A DNA stretch of 32,671 bases, taken from NCBI GenBank assembly GCA_020628615.1, contig JAHDEV010000008.1:1-32671 (forward strand), in the 5' to 3' direction. Under the pieces are notes generated by a model that did not search any database, had not been told where the DNA came from, and saw only the letters and a list, made by a program, of their open reading frames with translations. Position 1 is the stretch's first letter, and every line of letters begins with the position of its first letter. Shown here in pieces: positions 8,040 to 16,434 of this stretch. The position numbers and the translations under genes are program-made. The DNA comes from Dokdonia sp. GTDB taxonomy: Bacteria; Bacteroidota; Bacteroidia; Flavobacteriales; Flavobacteriaceae.

Positions 8040-10097
8040 ATGAATATGACTAAATATATTGCAGCAATAGCGGTTGTTTTTTGTTTCGCTTTCGCGAAAG
8101 CGAACTCAACCACAGCAGTTTCAAAAGCATCTAGTAGCTTTTTTCAAAAATTTATATCTCACCAAGTAAAAGGAGGTGAGACCGTAAAGGATATTGCAAA
8201 GAAGTACGGTATAAGTGAGAAAGAAATCACAAAGCTAAACCCAGATGCCAAAAAGGAAATTTATGATGGTCTAGTTCTTATTTTACCAGCCTCTTCACAA
8301 GTAACCACGCAAGTTGTAGATCAAGACAATCTAACCTTTAAGACACATAAAGTAAAACGTAAGGAGACGCTTTATAGCTTATCAAAACGTTATGGCGTGC
8401 CTCAAGATGTTATAAAGAGATACAACAAGCGTTTATATAGTGAGACCCTTAGAAAAGGTGATAAACTACGTATCCCTACTAACTATAAACCAGAAATAGT
8501 AACAGAGTCTGTAGTGACTCTTCCAGAACCTACAACAGCTACACTTGAGCAAACTACCCATAAGGTAATTGCAAAAGAGACAAAGTATGGTATTGCTAGA
8601 AAGTATGGTATTACCATAGCAGAGCTGGAGCAGGCAAATCCACAAGTAAAAGATGGTCTTAAGATAGGAGATGTCATAAATGTACCTAAAGCAAACTTTG
8701 CAGAGAGTACAATTATTAATAATGACAAGTATGCTTTTTATGAAGTTAAGAAAGGTAATACAATGTATAGTTTATTACGTTCTTTAAACCTTGAGGCAGA
8801 CGAACTTTTAGCACTTAACCCTGCACTAGATGAAGGGCTTAAAGAGGGTATGATACTTAAAGTGCCTAAAGGAAGTCCAGGATCAGATAACCCTACGCCA
8901 GCATATGGCGATACATCTACGCAACCCGAGGTGATCATAACACCTGGAAAGAAAGGTAGCCTTGAAACTAGCTTAACAGATTTTTCGACAAAACGAATAG
9001 CGGTAATGCTTCCTTTTGGTGTAAATCGTGTTTCAAGTGATAATATAGAGACCAATGAAGATTTGCTTAAAAATGATCGTATACTACGTTTATCATTAGA
9101 TTTATATAGCGGTATCCTTATGGCTGCAGAAGATGCAAAAAAGCTAGGGATATCTGTACAGCTAGATACTTATGACACAGCATATAATCGTAAAGACGGT
9201 AAGGCCGTAAATGCTAGAAAAGTTGAGACTGTAATACAGTCTAATGATTTTAATGGTGTTAATGCCGTAATAGGACCTCTTTTAGGTAGTAATATAGATC
9301 GTGCTTCTTCTATGTTATCCTCGCGTAATATTCCTGTAATATCCCCTATATCTAATAAGGTAATCGGGCGCGGTAATATATTTGTCTCAAAACCTAATGA
9401 TGTATTGTTAAGAGACAAAATGCTTTCTTACCTTAAACTTAATGGGCAAGGTAAAAACGTAGTGATTATTGCAGATGCAAAAAATGCAACTACGAAATCA
9501 AAAATAAAAGCACTTTTTCCTAGTGCAAAAACGGTAACACCACGTTCTGGTGATAATGGATACTATCTATATCCAGATGATATACCTAATCAACTTTCTG
9601 ACGAATTAGAAAACTGGGTATTTATAGAGTCTAATGATGTCCCTTTAATAAGTAATGTAACGACTAATCTTAATGCTCAAGTAGGAGCGCGTAAGGTTGT
9701 GTTATTTACTACCAACAGAGGGAGTGCTTATGACAGTGATGAGATACAACACGAGCATTTAAAAAATCTTTCTTTTCACTTTCCGTCTGTAGAGAAAGAG
9801 TATAAATATAAAGAAGTAAAAGCCTTTGTAGATAGCTATGAGACTAGATTTAATGTAAGCCCAAGTGAGTATGCAATACGTGGGTATGATCTTATGTATG
9901 ACACGTTACTACGTCTAGCATATGCACAAGATTTATATAGTGCAGCTTCTTCTGGAGTAGAGACAGATTATATAGAGAATAAATTTAAATACGATAGAAG
10001 AGGGGCAGGTGGTTTTTCTAATCAGGCAGTTTACTTACTTAAGTACACAGATGGTTTACAACTAGAAGAAGTACTTTTTACAGAGGTAGAAGATTAA
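8040..10097 (+). CDS. LysM-repeat protein with C-terminal periplasmic-binding (PBP1-like) domain
   Basis: Four LysM-like repeats (HQVKGGETV..., HKVKRKETLYSLSKRYG..., HKVIAKETKYGIARKYG..., YEVKKGNTMYSLL...) then KRIAVMLPF...AVIGPLLGSN. Confidence 0.85.
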   Translation: MNMTKYIAAIAVVFCFAFAKANSTTAVSKASSSFFQKFISHQVKGGETVKDIAKKYGISEKEITKLNPDAKKEIYDGLVLILPASSQVTTQVVDQDNLTFKTHKVKRKETLYSLSKRYGVPQDVIKRYNKRLYSETLRKGDKLRIPTNYKPEIVTESVVTLPEPTTATLEQTTHKVIAKETKYGIARKYGITIAELEQANPQVKDGLKIGDVINVPKANFAESTIINNDKYAFYEVKKGNTMYSLLRSLNLEADELLALNPALDEGLKEGMILKVPKGSPGSDNPTPAYGDTSTQPEVIITPGKKGSLETSLTDFSTKRIAVMLPFGVNRVSSDNIETNEDLLKNDRILRLSLDLYSGILMAAEDAKKLGISVQLDTYDTAYNRKDGKAVNARKVETVIQSNDFNGVNAVIGPLLGSNIDRASSMLSSRNIPVISPISNKVIGRGNIFVSKPNDVLLRDKMLSYLKLNGQGKNVVIIADAKNATTKSKIKALFPSAKTVTPRSGDNGYYLYPDDIPNQLSDELENWVFIESNDVPLISNVTTNLNAQVGARKVVLFTTNRGSAYDSDEIQHEHLKNLSFHFPSVEKEYKYKEVKAFVDSYETRFNVSPSEYAIRGYDLMYDTLLRLAYAQDLYSAASSGVETDYIENKFKYDRRGAGGFSNQAVYLLKYTDGLQLEEVLFTEVED
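8087..8102. repeat. Dispersed palindrome copy 4 (exact)
   Basis: CGCTTTCGCGAAAGCG; encodes AFAKA at the end of the signal peptide. Confidence 0.95.
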
Positions 10098-10120
10098 ACC
10101 TTAGTTTTAGATATAAATAA

Positions 10121-10153
10121 AAAGGGCGATTGAGTAATCAATCGCCCTTTTTT
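10121..10153. terminator. Bidirectional intrinsic terminator
   Basis: 13-bp perfect stem aaagggcgattga/tcaatcgcccttt, 4-nt loop, between convergent genes. Confidence 0.9.
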
Positions 10154-10171
10154 TATTCAAGTTAGTGTGCG

Positions 10172-10945
10172 TTATAGCCCACCATTTGCTTGTAAATCTT
10201 GAATACATAAATCATCAAAGTCTGGTATACTTTCTAAAGAGCTTGTATTGAAAGAGTTTGTTACCGTCTGGAAATACATAAGACAATCTTCTACATTACA
10301 ATGTCTAGGGTTACCTAAATCTTCGTGAGCAGATAGATCTGGAGTTCCCACATTCACAAGGCCAAATATATGTCCAAACTCGTGACGTATGGTAGAGGTC
10401 TCTATAAGTGTTCTATTAACAGGTGTAGTTGAGTTATTTGCTATATCAATAAAAGTTTTCTCATAAATAACCATAGATGTGTTTCTATAAGCAGAGCCTA
10501 GTACTACAGAGTTACCACTGTCTCCCTCGCTACGCTCGTCAGAAAAGAAAAGCCACACGCCTAGTTCATCACCATTGTTAAACACCGTTCTGTTTGCGTC
10601 TTCAATAGCTACAATCTCGTTTATATCATAAGGTCCTGTCTCATCTGTTGTTATTAGAGATTCTACCATTGTAATACCATCTGGTTTATCCAGTCTCTCC
10701 TCTAAAAATGGAATCAATAAATCTAGCGTTTGCTGTGTAGGTCTAAAACCTTGCGGGTAAGCTACCTCTACACGTAGGCTTGTAAAGTCTTCGCTTGAGA
10801 GTAGTTCTGCAGCAGAGCTACCTAGAGGTTGTTGGTTTGCTGCATTTTCATTCGTTTCTGGAACGGTTGTTGTATCATCGTCACTACAACCTAAAGTGAT
10901 AGTAAGGAATACAAATAAAAATGTGAGCCATTGTGAGGATTTCAT
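10172..10945 (-). CDS. Zinc metalloprotease lipoprotein
   Basis: Lipobox (TLGCSDD) and zinc-binding RHEFGHIFGLVN. Confidence 0.8.
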   Translation of the reverse strand: MKSSQWLTFLFVFLTITLGCSDDDTTTVPETNENAANQQPLGSSAAELLSSEDFTSLRVEVAYPQGFRPTQQTLDLLIPFLEERLDKPDGITMVESLITTDETGPYDINEIVAIEDANRTVFNNGDELGVWLFFSDERSEGDSGNSVVLGSAYRNTSMVIYEKTFIDIANNSTTPVNRTLIETSTIRHEFGHIFGLVNVGTPDLSAHEDLGNPRHCNVEDCLMYFQTVTNSFNTSSLESIPDFDDLCIQDLQANGGL

Positions 10946-10988
10946 ATGTAATATGTTCTATATTTATCGCTATAATTTAATCGTAAAA

Positions 10989-11519
10989 ATGATGAAAAAA
11001 TTACTTTTAGCCATATTTTTTATTTCTTCTCTGACTATTCAGGCTCAAGATACTAGTTATCACGAAGATGTACTTGCTTATTTTAAAGTAAATGGAACCG
11101 CCGCTCAGTACAGTAATGCAACAGACGGATTATTTGATTTACTTAAAAAGCAATATGAAAGTCAAAATGTGCCAGAATCTGTATGGACAGAGCTTAAAGC
11201 AGACTCTCCAAAACAGGTAGAGCGTGTATTAAATATGCTCGTTTCTGCTTACAGAGGGACATATAGTCACGAGGATATCCAGAATATGCTTGCCTTTTAT
11301 GAAACAGGAACAGGTCGCCAGTTACTTGCAGATAGAACAGCACTAGATTATGAACAGCAAAAAGAAGCTTCTGTATTTTATAACACGCCTACTGGACAAA
11401 AAATATTAATGGCAGAGCCAGATATAGCACAAAATATAGGAGAGATTTCTCAAATATGGAGTAGAGATTTATATCGCTCTATGGTAGATAAACTTGCCGA
11501 AAAGGGATACTCTATGTAA
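10989..11519 (+). CDS. Secreted DUF2059-like protein
   Basis: Signal peptide MMKKLLLAIFFISSLTIQAQ; helical MLAFYETGTGRQLL motif typical of DUF2059; ORF track start is 10896. Confidence 0.7.
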   Translation: MMKKLLLAIFFISSLTIQAQDTSYHEDVLAYFKVNGTAAQYSNATDGLFDLLKKQYESQNVPESVWTELKADSPKQVERVLNMLVSAYRGTYSHEDIQNMLAFYETGTGRQLLADRTALDYEQQKEASVFYNTPTGQKILMAEPDIAQNIGEISQIWSRDLYRSMVDKLAEKGYSM

Positions 11520-12222
11520 GCGATAGCCTTGCAAGATAATCATAATGATCACCTTCAAAAATGAGCTCACACTTGAGCTCATTTTTTTTTGCATACCACT
11601 CAAGCTTTGCATAATCTAGGTATAACCAGTCAAAAGTTTCTCCCTGCACACCCTTGTAGCTCATACTGTAAGTAACTTCACCATAATAATCACGATGTGT
11701 ATCTACCCAAAAACCACCATCTTCGTCTTCAAACATATAGGCAATATCAGACCCATCTATGAGAATTTGCCCTTCAGGCGATAAGAGTGATTTGAGATGT
11801 TTTAAGTAGCTATCTATTTTTTGCACTTTTTCAAATATTCCCGTGCCGTTCATAAGTAATAGTAGCGTGTCATAAGTGCCCTTGTGATCAAGTATAGCAC
11901 CGTGTATAGATTTTTTAAGACCACGCTTTCGCGAAAGCGTAACAGCACCCTCACTTATATCAATGCCAGTAACATCAAGACCCTGCTCTTGAAGCCAAAG
12001 ACTATGGCTACCGGCACCACTACCTATATCAAGTGTTTTTCCTTTAGAAAGAGATAAGGCTTTCTGTTCAAGTAGAGGCATTTGTTTAAAATCTCTGAAT
12101 AGGTAAGGAACAGGTATCACATCATCCTCGGCTATAGAAGAGTGTACCACAATATCTTCTGTATACTCATCATTTATAAAATCAAGAAGCGCTGCCCCAA
12201 AAATATCTGCCTTTGTACCCAT
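11512..12222 (-). CDS. Class I SAM-dependent methyltransferase
   Basis: LDIGSGAGSHSLWLQEQGLDVTGIDIS motif I/II. Confidence 0.9.
   Translation of the reverse strand: MGTKADIFGAALLDFINDEYTEDIVVHSSIAEDDVIPVPYLFRDFKQMPLLEQKALSLSKGKTLDIGSGAGSHSLWLQEQGLDVTGIDISEGAVTLSRKRGLKKSIHGAILDHKGTYDTLLLLMNGTGIFEKVQKIDSYLKHLKSLLSPEGQILIDGSDIAYMFEDEDGGFWVDTHRDYYGEVTYSMSYKGVQGETFDWLYLDYAKLEWYAKKNELKCELIFEGDHYDYLARLSLT
11924..11939. repeat. Dispersed palindrome copy 5 (exact)
   Basis: CGCTTTCGCGAAAGCG; encodes LSRKR in the methyltransferase. Confidence 0.95.
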
Positions 12223-12232
12223 ACCTTATTAT

Positions 12233-12240
12233 TACCTTTG
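12233..12240 (+). promoter_or_regulatory. Putative -7 box TACCTTTG
   Basis: Matches TAnnTTTG 4 nt before ATG 12245. Confidence 0.4.
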
Positions 12241-12244
12241 CGCA

Positions 12245-12739
12245 ATGGAAGAAGTATTAAAAAGCCTCCCACAGCTGGCCAAAGATAAGCAGAATGAGAA
12301 CAAAAAGTTCTTTGCAAAGTTGCGTAATAAACCGCCAAAAAAGCTGGACTATATAATGCAAGAATTGCACGAAGAGGAGTTTGAAAGAACAGACTGCCTT
12401 ACGTGTGCAAACTGTTGTAAAACCACAGGGCCTTTATTTACAGATAAGGATATAAAACGTATTTCTAAACATTTTAGAATGAAGGAATTTGATTTTATAA
12501 ACTCATATCTCAGAATAGATGAAGATAAGGACTATGTGCTGCAAGAAACGCCGTGTACCTTTCTAGGGGCAGATAATTACTGTTCTATATATGAGGTGCG
12601 CCCTAAGGCTTGCAGAGAGTTTCCACATACGGATAGGAAGAAATTCCAACAAATCTCTAAGCTCACATTACAAAATGTAAAAATGTGTCCAGCTGCTTTT
12701 AATATCGTAGAAGAAATGAAAAAGCGTATTAAACTATAA
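12245..12739 (+). CDS. YkgJ-like zinc/iron-chelating cysteine cluster protein
   Basis: DCLTCANCCKTTGPLFT...TPCTFLGADNYCSIYEVRPKACREFPH. Confidence 0.9.
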   Translation: MEEVLKSLPQLAKDKQNENKKFFAKLRNKPPKKLDYIMQELHEEEFERTDCLTCANCCKTTGPLFTDKDIKRISKHFRMKEFDFINSYLRIDEDKDYVLQETPCTFLGADNYCSIYEVRPKACREFPHTDRKKFQQISKLTLQNVKMCPAAFNIVEEMKKRIKL

Positions 12740-12764
12740 TAATGTTGTAGTGCGCGCTTCTTAT

Positions 12765-13136
12765 TTATAAAGCTTTGGCAATTTCCATACCGCCAAAAAC
12801 GGCAAGTATACCTAGCGCAAAGCTAGCAATTGCATAAAGGGCAAAGGTCATAAAATCTCCAGACTTAAGAAACACGTGATTCTCATATGCAAAGGTTGAG
12901 AAGGTCGTAAAGCCACCACAAAAACCTGTAGCGAGCAACAAGGCTGTATTACTAGAAAGAGAATTATTTTTGAGCGCCCACCCTAAAATGATGCCTATAA
13001 GTAAACTACCCAGTACGTTTGCAGCAAAGGTACCATAAGGTATTCCCGTTGTTGTGCTGTTAAGATATTTACCTAATAAATATCTGGCTACACTACCAGT
13101 ACCACCACCTATAAAAACGAGTAAGAGCGATTTCAA
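12765..13136 (-). CDS. crcB: CrcB/Fluc fluoride channel
   Basis: GGGTGSVARYLLGK, FAANVLGSLLIG and TGFCGGFTTFSTFAYE. Confidence 0.95.
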   Translation of the reverse strand: MKSLLLVFIGGGTGSVARYLLGKYLNSTTTGIPYGTFAANVLGSLLIGIILGWALKNNSLSSNTALLLATGFCGGFTTFSTFAYENHVFLKSGDFMTFALYAIASFALGILAVFGGMEIAKAL

Positions 13137-13142
13137 AAGAGC

Positions 13143-14174
13143 TTATTTTATATCTTCTATAGGTACATAAATCTCTGTCACCCAGTTTGCAGGGTTAGGA
13201 TGATTTTGAGGATCTGTGACATAAACCTCAAACGGTTTTTCGCTTGATAAGGTGTATCCTTGATCTTGTACATATTGCATTGCAGTTGCCCAGGCTTCTC
13301 CTAGTTTTACATAATTGCCTTTTAAAGTTGCTTTTACAGCTGTTACGGTAGGCATATAACCGCTAAAGACGTTTGCATCACCTGCAACGATTATTTTTTC
13401 TCTTACTGGAAGTGCATTAGTCATAATAACATCTCCATTCTCAAGTGTCTCATTATAAATTGTAAAAGGCATTCCAGTTATTGCAATGTTATTCTCACTC
13501 ATAAATGACGTTATGCCACCATAGTTTTCGCCCATTATTTGAGAGACTTTACTAGCCTTTGCAGAGGTAGTACGATAGAGGTAAAAGCCACCACTGTATT
13601 GCGTGATACCATCTACATTTACTGTGTATTTTGAGATTTCTTTTCTTGCAGCTGTTTCAAGGCCTGTAAGTCCCTCGTCATACATAGCCATCATATCACC
13701 GTCAAAGTCCATCCCTGTGATAGCATAATATACTTTATCCATAAGTGTATGCTCCCCCTGTATACCCCAGGTGACAATGGTTGCTAGTTCTGGTGTGGTT
13801 TCAAAAGTCCAGTAAACCTCTGGCTTGCGCTCTCCTCCAGGAGTTTGTAAAGTCATATTTTGTTTTATAGAAGTGTGTGGTACAGCCTCTGTAGTAGTCA
13901 TACTACCATCCATCTCACCTTGCCAGCTATATGAAGCTCCCTCGCCAGATGTTTTATCTGCATAGTTAAAAACCATTGTAGGTTCTTCTTTTTTCCAAGG
14001 TCCCCAGTCTTCCCAAGTTTTATACTCATTTACTATATCATAAATCACCTCTTTTGGTGCATTTATGGTACGAGTAGATTCTATTTTATAGGTGCCGTCT
14101 TGCGTACCAAAATAAATAGCACCTCCTATAACTACGATAAGGATAAGAAAAAGAAAGAATTTTAAAAATTTCAT
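13143..14174 (-). CDS. SRPBCC (polyketide cyclase-like) plus GyrI-like effector-binding domain protein
   Basis: TRTINAPKEVIYDIVNEYKTWEDWGPW N-terminal module; VYVTDPQNHPNPANWVTEIYVPI C-terminal effector-binding signature. Confidence 0.8.
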   Translation of the reverse strand: MKFLKFFLFLILIVVIGGAIYFGTQDGTYKIESTRTINAPKEVIYDIVNEYKTWEDWGPWKKEEPTMVFNYADKTSGEGASYSWQGEMDGSMTTTEAVPHTSIKQNMTLQTPGGERKPEVYWTFETTPELATIVTWGIQGEHTLMDKVYYAITGMDFDGDMMAMYDEGLTGLETAARKEISKYTVNVDGITQYSGGFYLYRTTSAKASKVSQIMGENYGGITSFMSENNIAITGMPFTIYNETLENGDVIMTNALPVREKIIVAGDANVFSGYMPTVTAVKATLKGNYVKLGEAWATAMQYVQDQGYTLSSEKPFEVYVTDPQNHPNPANWVTEIYVPIEDIK

Positions 14175-14261
14175 TGGTGGTGGTTTCGTTTACGGGTAAA
14201 GATAATAAAATTCATCGTGTGGAATTTCGTTATATTTACGACCATTATTTACACAAAACAT

Positions 14262-16289
14262 ATGAAATATAAAGGAGTATACGCACTTGCCATTGCCGCT
14301 ATGGTAGCAGTAGGATGTGCAGAAGAGAAGAAGGATGATAACGCTTTCGCGAAAGCGGAAAAAACCGCCACCACAGACTTTGATTTTACAGTAGGTCAGT
14401 TTGCAGATATTAAAATACTACGTTATCAAATACCAGGATTTGAAGATCTTACACTGAAAGAGCAAAAACTAGTGTACTATATGACACAGGCTGGTCTTGC
14501 TGGTCGTGATATTATGTGGGCACAAAACTACAGACATAATCTTGCTATTAGAGAAGCTCTTGAGACCGTATATACATCAGATAAGGTTGAAAAAACAGGC
14601 GAAGAGTGGGCACAGTTTGAAACATACCTAAAGAGAATCTGGTTTGCAAACGGGATACACCACCACTATAGCAATGCAAAGATGAAGCCTGCCTTCTCAC
14701 CAGAGTATCTTAAAAAAGTACTCGCAGAGAGTGGAGCCACACTAGAAGGTGAAGCTTTTGATGTTCTTTTTAATGATAAAGATAGCAAGAAGGTAAACCT
14801 CTCAAAAGATGCAGATATTGTACTTGAGAGTGCTATAAATTTTTATGGTCCAGATGTTACCACAGCAGAGGCAGAGCAGTTTTATGACGCCATAAAAGTA
14901 GATGCAAATGAGCCTATAGAAAAAGGGCTTAATACACGTCTAGTAAAAGAAAACGGAAAACTTGTAGAGCAAGTTTATAAGAGTGGCGGTCTTTATGGAG
15001 AGGCGATAGATAATATTATAGGATGGCTAGAAAAGGCAAAAACTGTTGCCGAAAATGAGCAACAAGAAAAAGCCTTAGGATTACTTATCGAGTACTACCA
15101 GACGGGAAGTTTAGACACGTGGGATGATTATTGTATCGCCTGGGCAACTTCTACAGAGGGAAATATAGACTGGATAAACGGTTTTATAGAAGTATATAAT
15201 GACCCTAAGGGATATAAGGGATCTTATGAAACCATCGTACAAATCAAAGATTTTGATATGTCAAAAAAGATGGCTGTACTCTCTACAGAGGCACAATGGT
15301 TTGAAGATAACTCACCACTTATGCCAGAGCATAAAAAAGAAACTGTAAAAGGTGTTTCTTATAAAACAGTAATTGTTGCTGGTGAGGCTGGAGATGCATC
15401 ACCTTCTACACCTATAGGAGTAAACTTACCTAACAATAACTGGATACGCCAGACGCACGGTAGTAAGTCTGTATCGCTAGGTAATATTATAAACGCATAT
15501 AACAATGCGGGAGGTTCTGGACGTCTTAAAGAGTTTGCACACGATGAAGAAGAGGTTGCACTAGAGGAGCAATATGGTCAACTAGGAGATAAACTTCACA
15601 CAGCATTACACGAAGTAGTAGGTCACGCCTCTGGTCAAATTAACAAGGGAGTAGGGACACCTAAGGAAACGCTTAAACGTTATAAGTCTACAATAGAAGA
15701 GGGTAGAGCAGATCTTTTTGGACTGTACTATCTTATGGATCCAAAACTTCAAGAACTAGGTCTTGTAGAAGACTGGGAGAAAACTGGTAAAGCGGCCTAT
15801 GACGGTTACATACGTAACGGTCTTATGACGCAACTTATACGATTAGAACTTGGTGATATGGTAGAAGAAGCACATATGGTAAACCGCCAGTGGGTGAGTG
15901 CTTGGTCTTACGAGCGTGGACTAGAAGATAATGTGATAGAAAAAGTTACTAGAGATGGTAAGACATACTATAACATAAATGACTATGTAAAGCTACGTGA
16001 GATCTTTGGAGAACTTCTTAGAGAGACACAACGCATTACTTCTGAAGGAGATTATGAAGCTGCAAAAAATCTTGTAGAAGACTATGGAGTACAAGTAGAT
16101 CAAGACATTCATAAAGAAGTACTCGCTCGTAACAGCCAGTTTAAAAGCGCACCTTACAGCGGTTTTGTAAACCCAGCTATTGTGCCTACTATGGATGGTG
16201 AGGAGATCACTGGTTTTTCTATCCAGCAGCCAGAAAGCTTTGAGTCACAAATGCTAGAGTATGCATCTAAGTATGGCTCACTAAAATAG
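14262..16289 (+). CDS. Dipeptidyl-peptidase III-like M49 metallopeptidase lipoprotein
   Basis: HEVVGH zinc motif, EEGRADLFGLYY second motif; lipoprotein signal MKYKGVYALAIAAMVAVGC gives start 14262. Confidence 0.9.
   Translation: MKYKGVYALAIAAMVAVGCAEEKKDDNAFAKAEKTATTDFDFTVGQFADIKILRYQIPGFEDLTLKEQKLVYYMTQAGLAGRDIMWAQNYRHNLAIREALETVYTSDKVEKTGEEWAQFETYLKRIWFANGIHHHYSNAKMKPAFSPEYLKKVLAESGATLEGEAFDVLFNDKDSKKVNLSKDADIVLESAINFYGPDVTTAEAEQFYDAIKVDANEPIEKGLNTRLVKENGKLVEQVYKSGGLYGEAIDNIIGWLEKAKTVAENEQQEKALGLLIEYYQTGSLDTWDDYCIAWATSTEGNIDWINGFIEVYNDPKGYKGSYETIVQIKDFDMSKKMAVLSTEAQWFEDNSPLMPEHKKETVKGVSYKTVIVAGEAGDASPSTPIGVNLPNNNWIRQTHGSKSVSLGNIINAYNNAGGSGRLKEFAHDEEEVALEEQYGQLGDKLHTALHEVVGHASGQINKGVGTPKETLKRYKSTIEEGRADLFGLYYLMDPKLQELGLVEDWEKTGKAAYDGYIRNGLMTQLIRLELGDMVEEAHMVNRQWVSAWSYERGLEDNVIEKVTRDGKTYYNINDYVKLREIFGELLRETQRITSEGDYEAAKNLVEDYGVQVDQDIHKEVLARNSQFKSAPYSGFVNPAIVPTMDGEEITGFSIQQPESFESQMLEYASKYGSLK
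14342..14357. repeat. Dispersed palindrome copy 6 (exact)
   Basis: CGCTTTCGCGAAAGCG; encodes NAFAKAE in the linker after the lipobox. Confidence 0.95.
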
Positions 16290-16297
16290 TGTCATTA

Positions 16298-16313
16298 CGC
16301 TTTCGCGAAAAGT
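16298..16313. repeat. Dispersed palindrome copy 7, degenerate (CGCTTTCGCGAAAAGT)
   Basis: First 13 bases match the consensus, right arm decayed; intergenic, next to a terminator. Confidence 0.65.
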
Positions 16314-16315
16314 AA

Positions 16316-16352
16316 AAAGGCTCTCTTTCAACGTTGAAAGAGAGCCTTTTTT
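16316..16352 (+). terminator. Intrinsic terminator of the DPP III gene
   Basis: 34-bp perfect palindrome aaaggctctctttcaacgttgaaagagagccttt plus T-tract. Confidence 0.9.
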
Positions 16353-16370
16353 TATCAATAGAAACCTCAG

Positions 16371-16410
16371 TAAACAAAAGCTCCACTGTCTTAGAGGGAC
16401 AATGGAGCTT
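16371..16410 (-). terminator. Intrinsic terminator of the FAS1 gene
   Basis: 13-bp stem aagctccactgtc/gacaatggagctt (one mismatch, G-U on minus strand) with T-rich tail on the minus strand. Confidence 0.65.
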
Positions 16411-16434
16411 ATCTAAACAAATTTCGGGGGAAAA

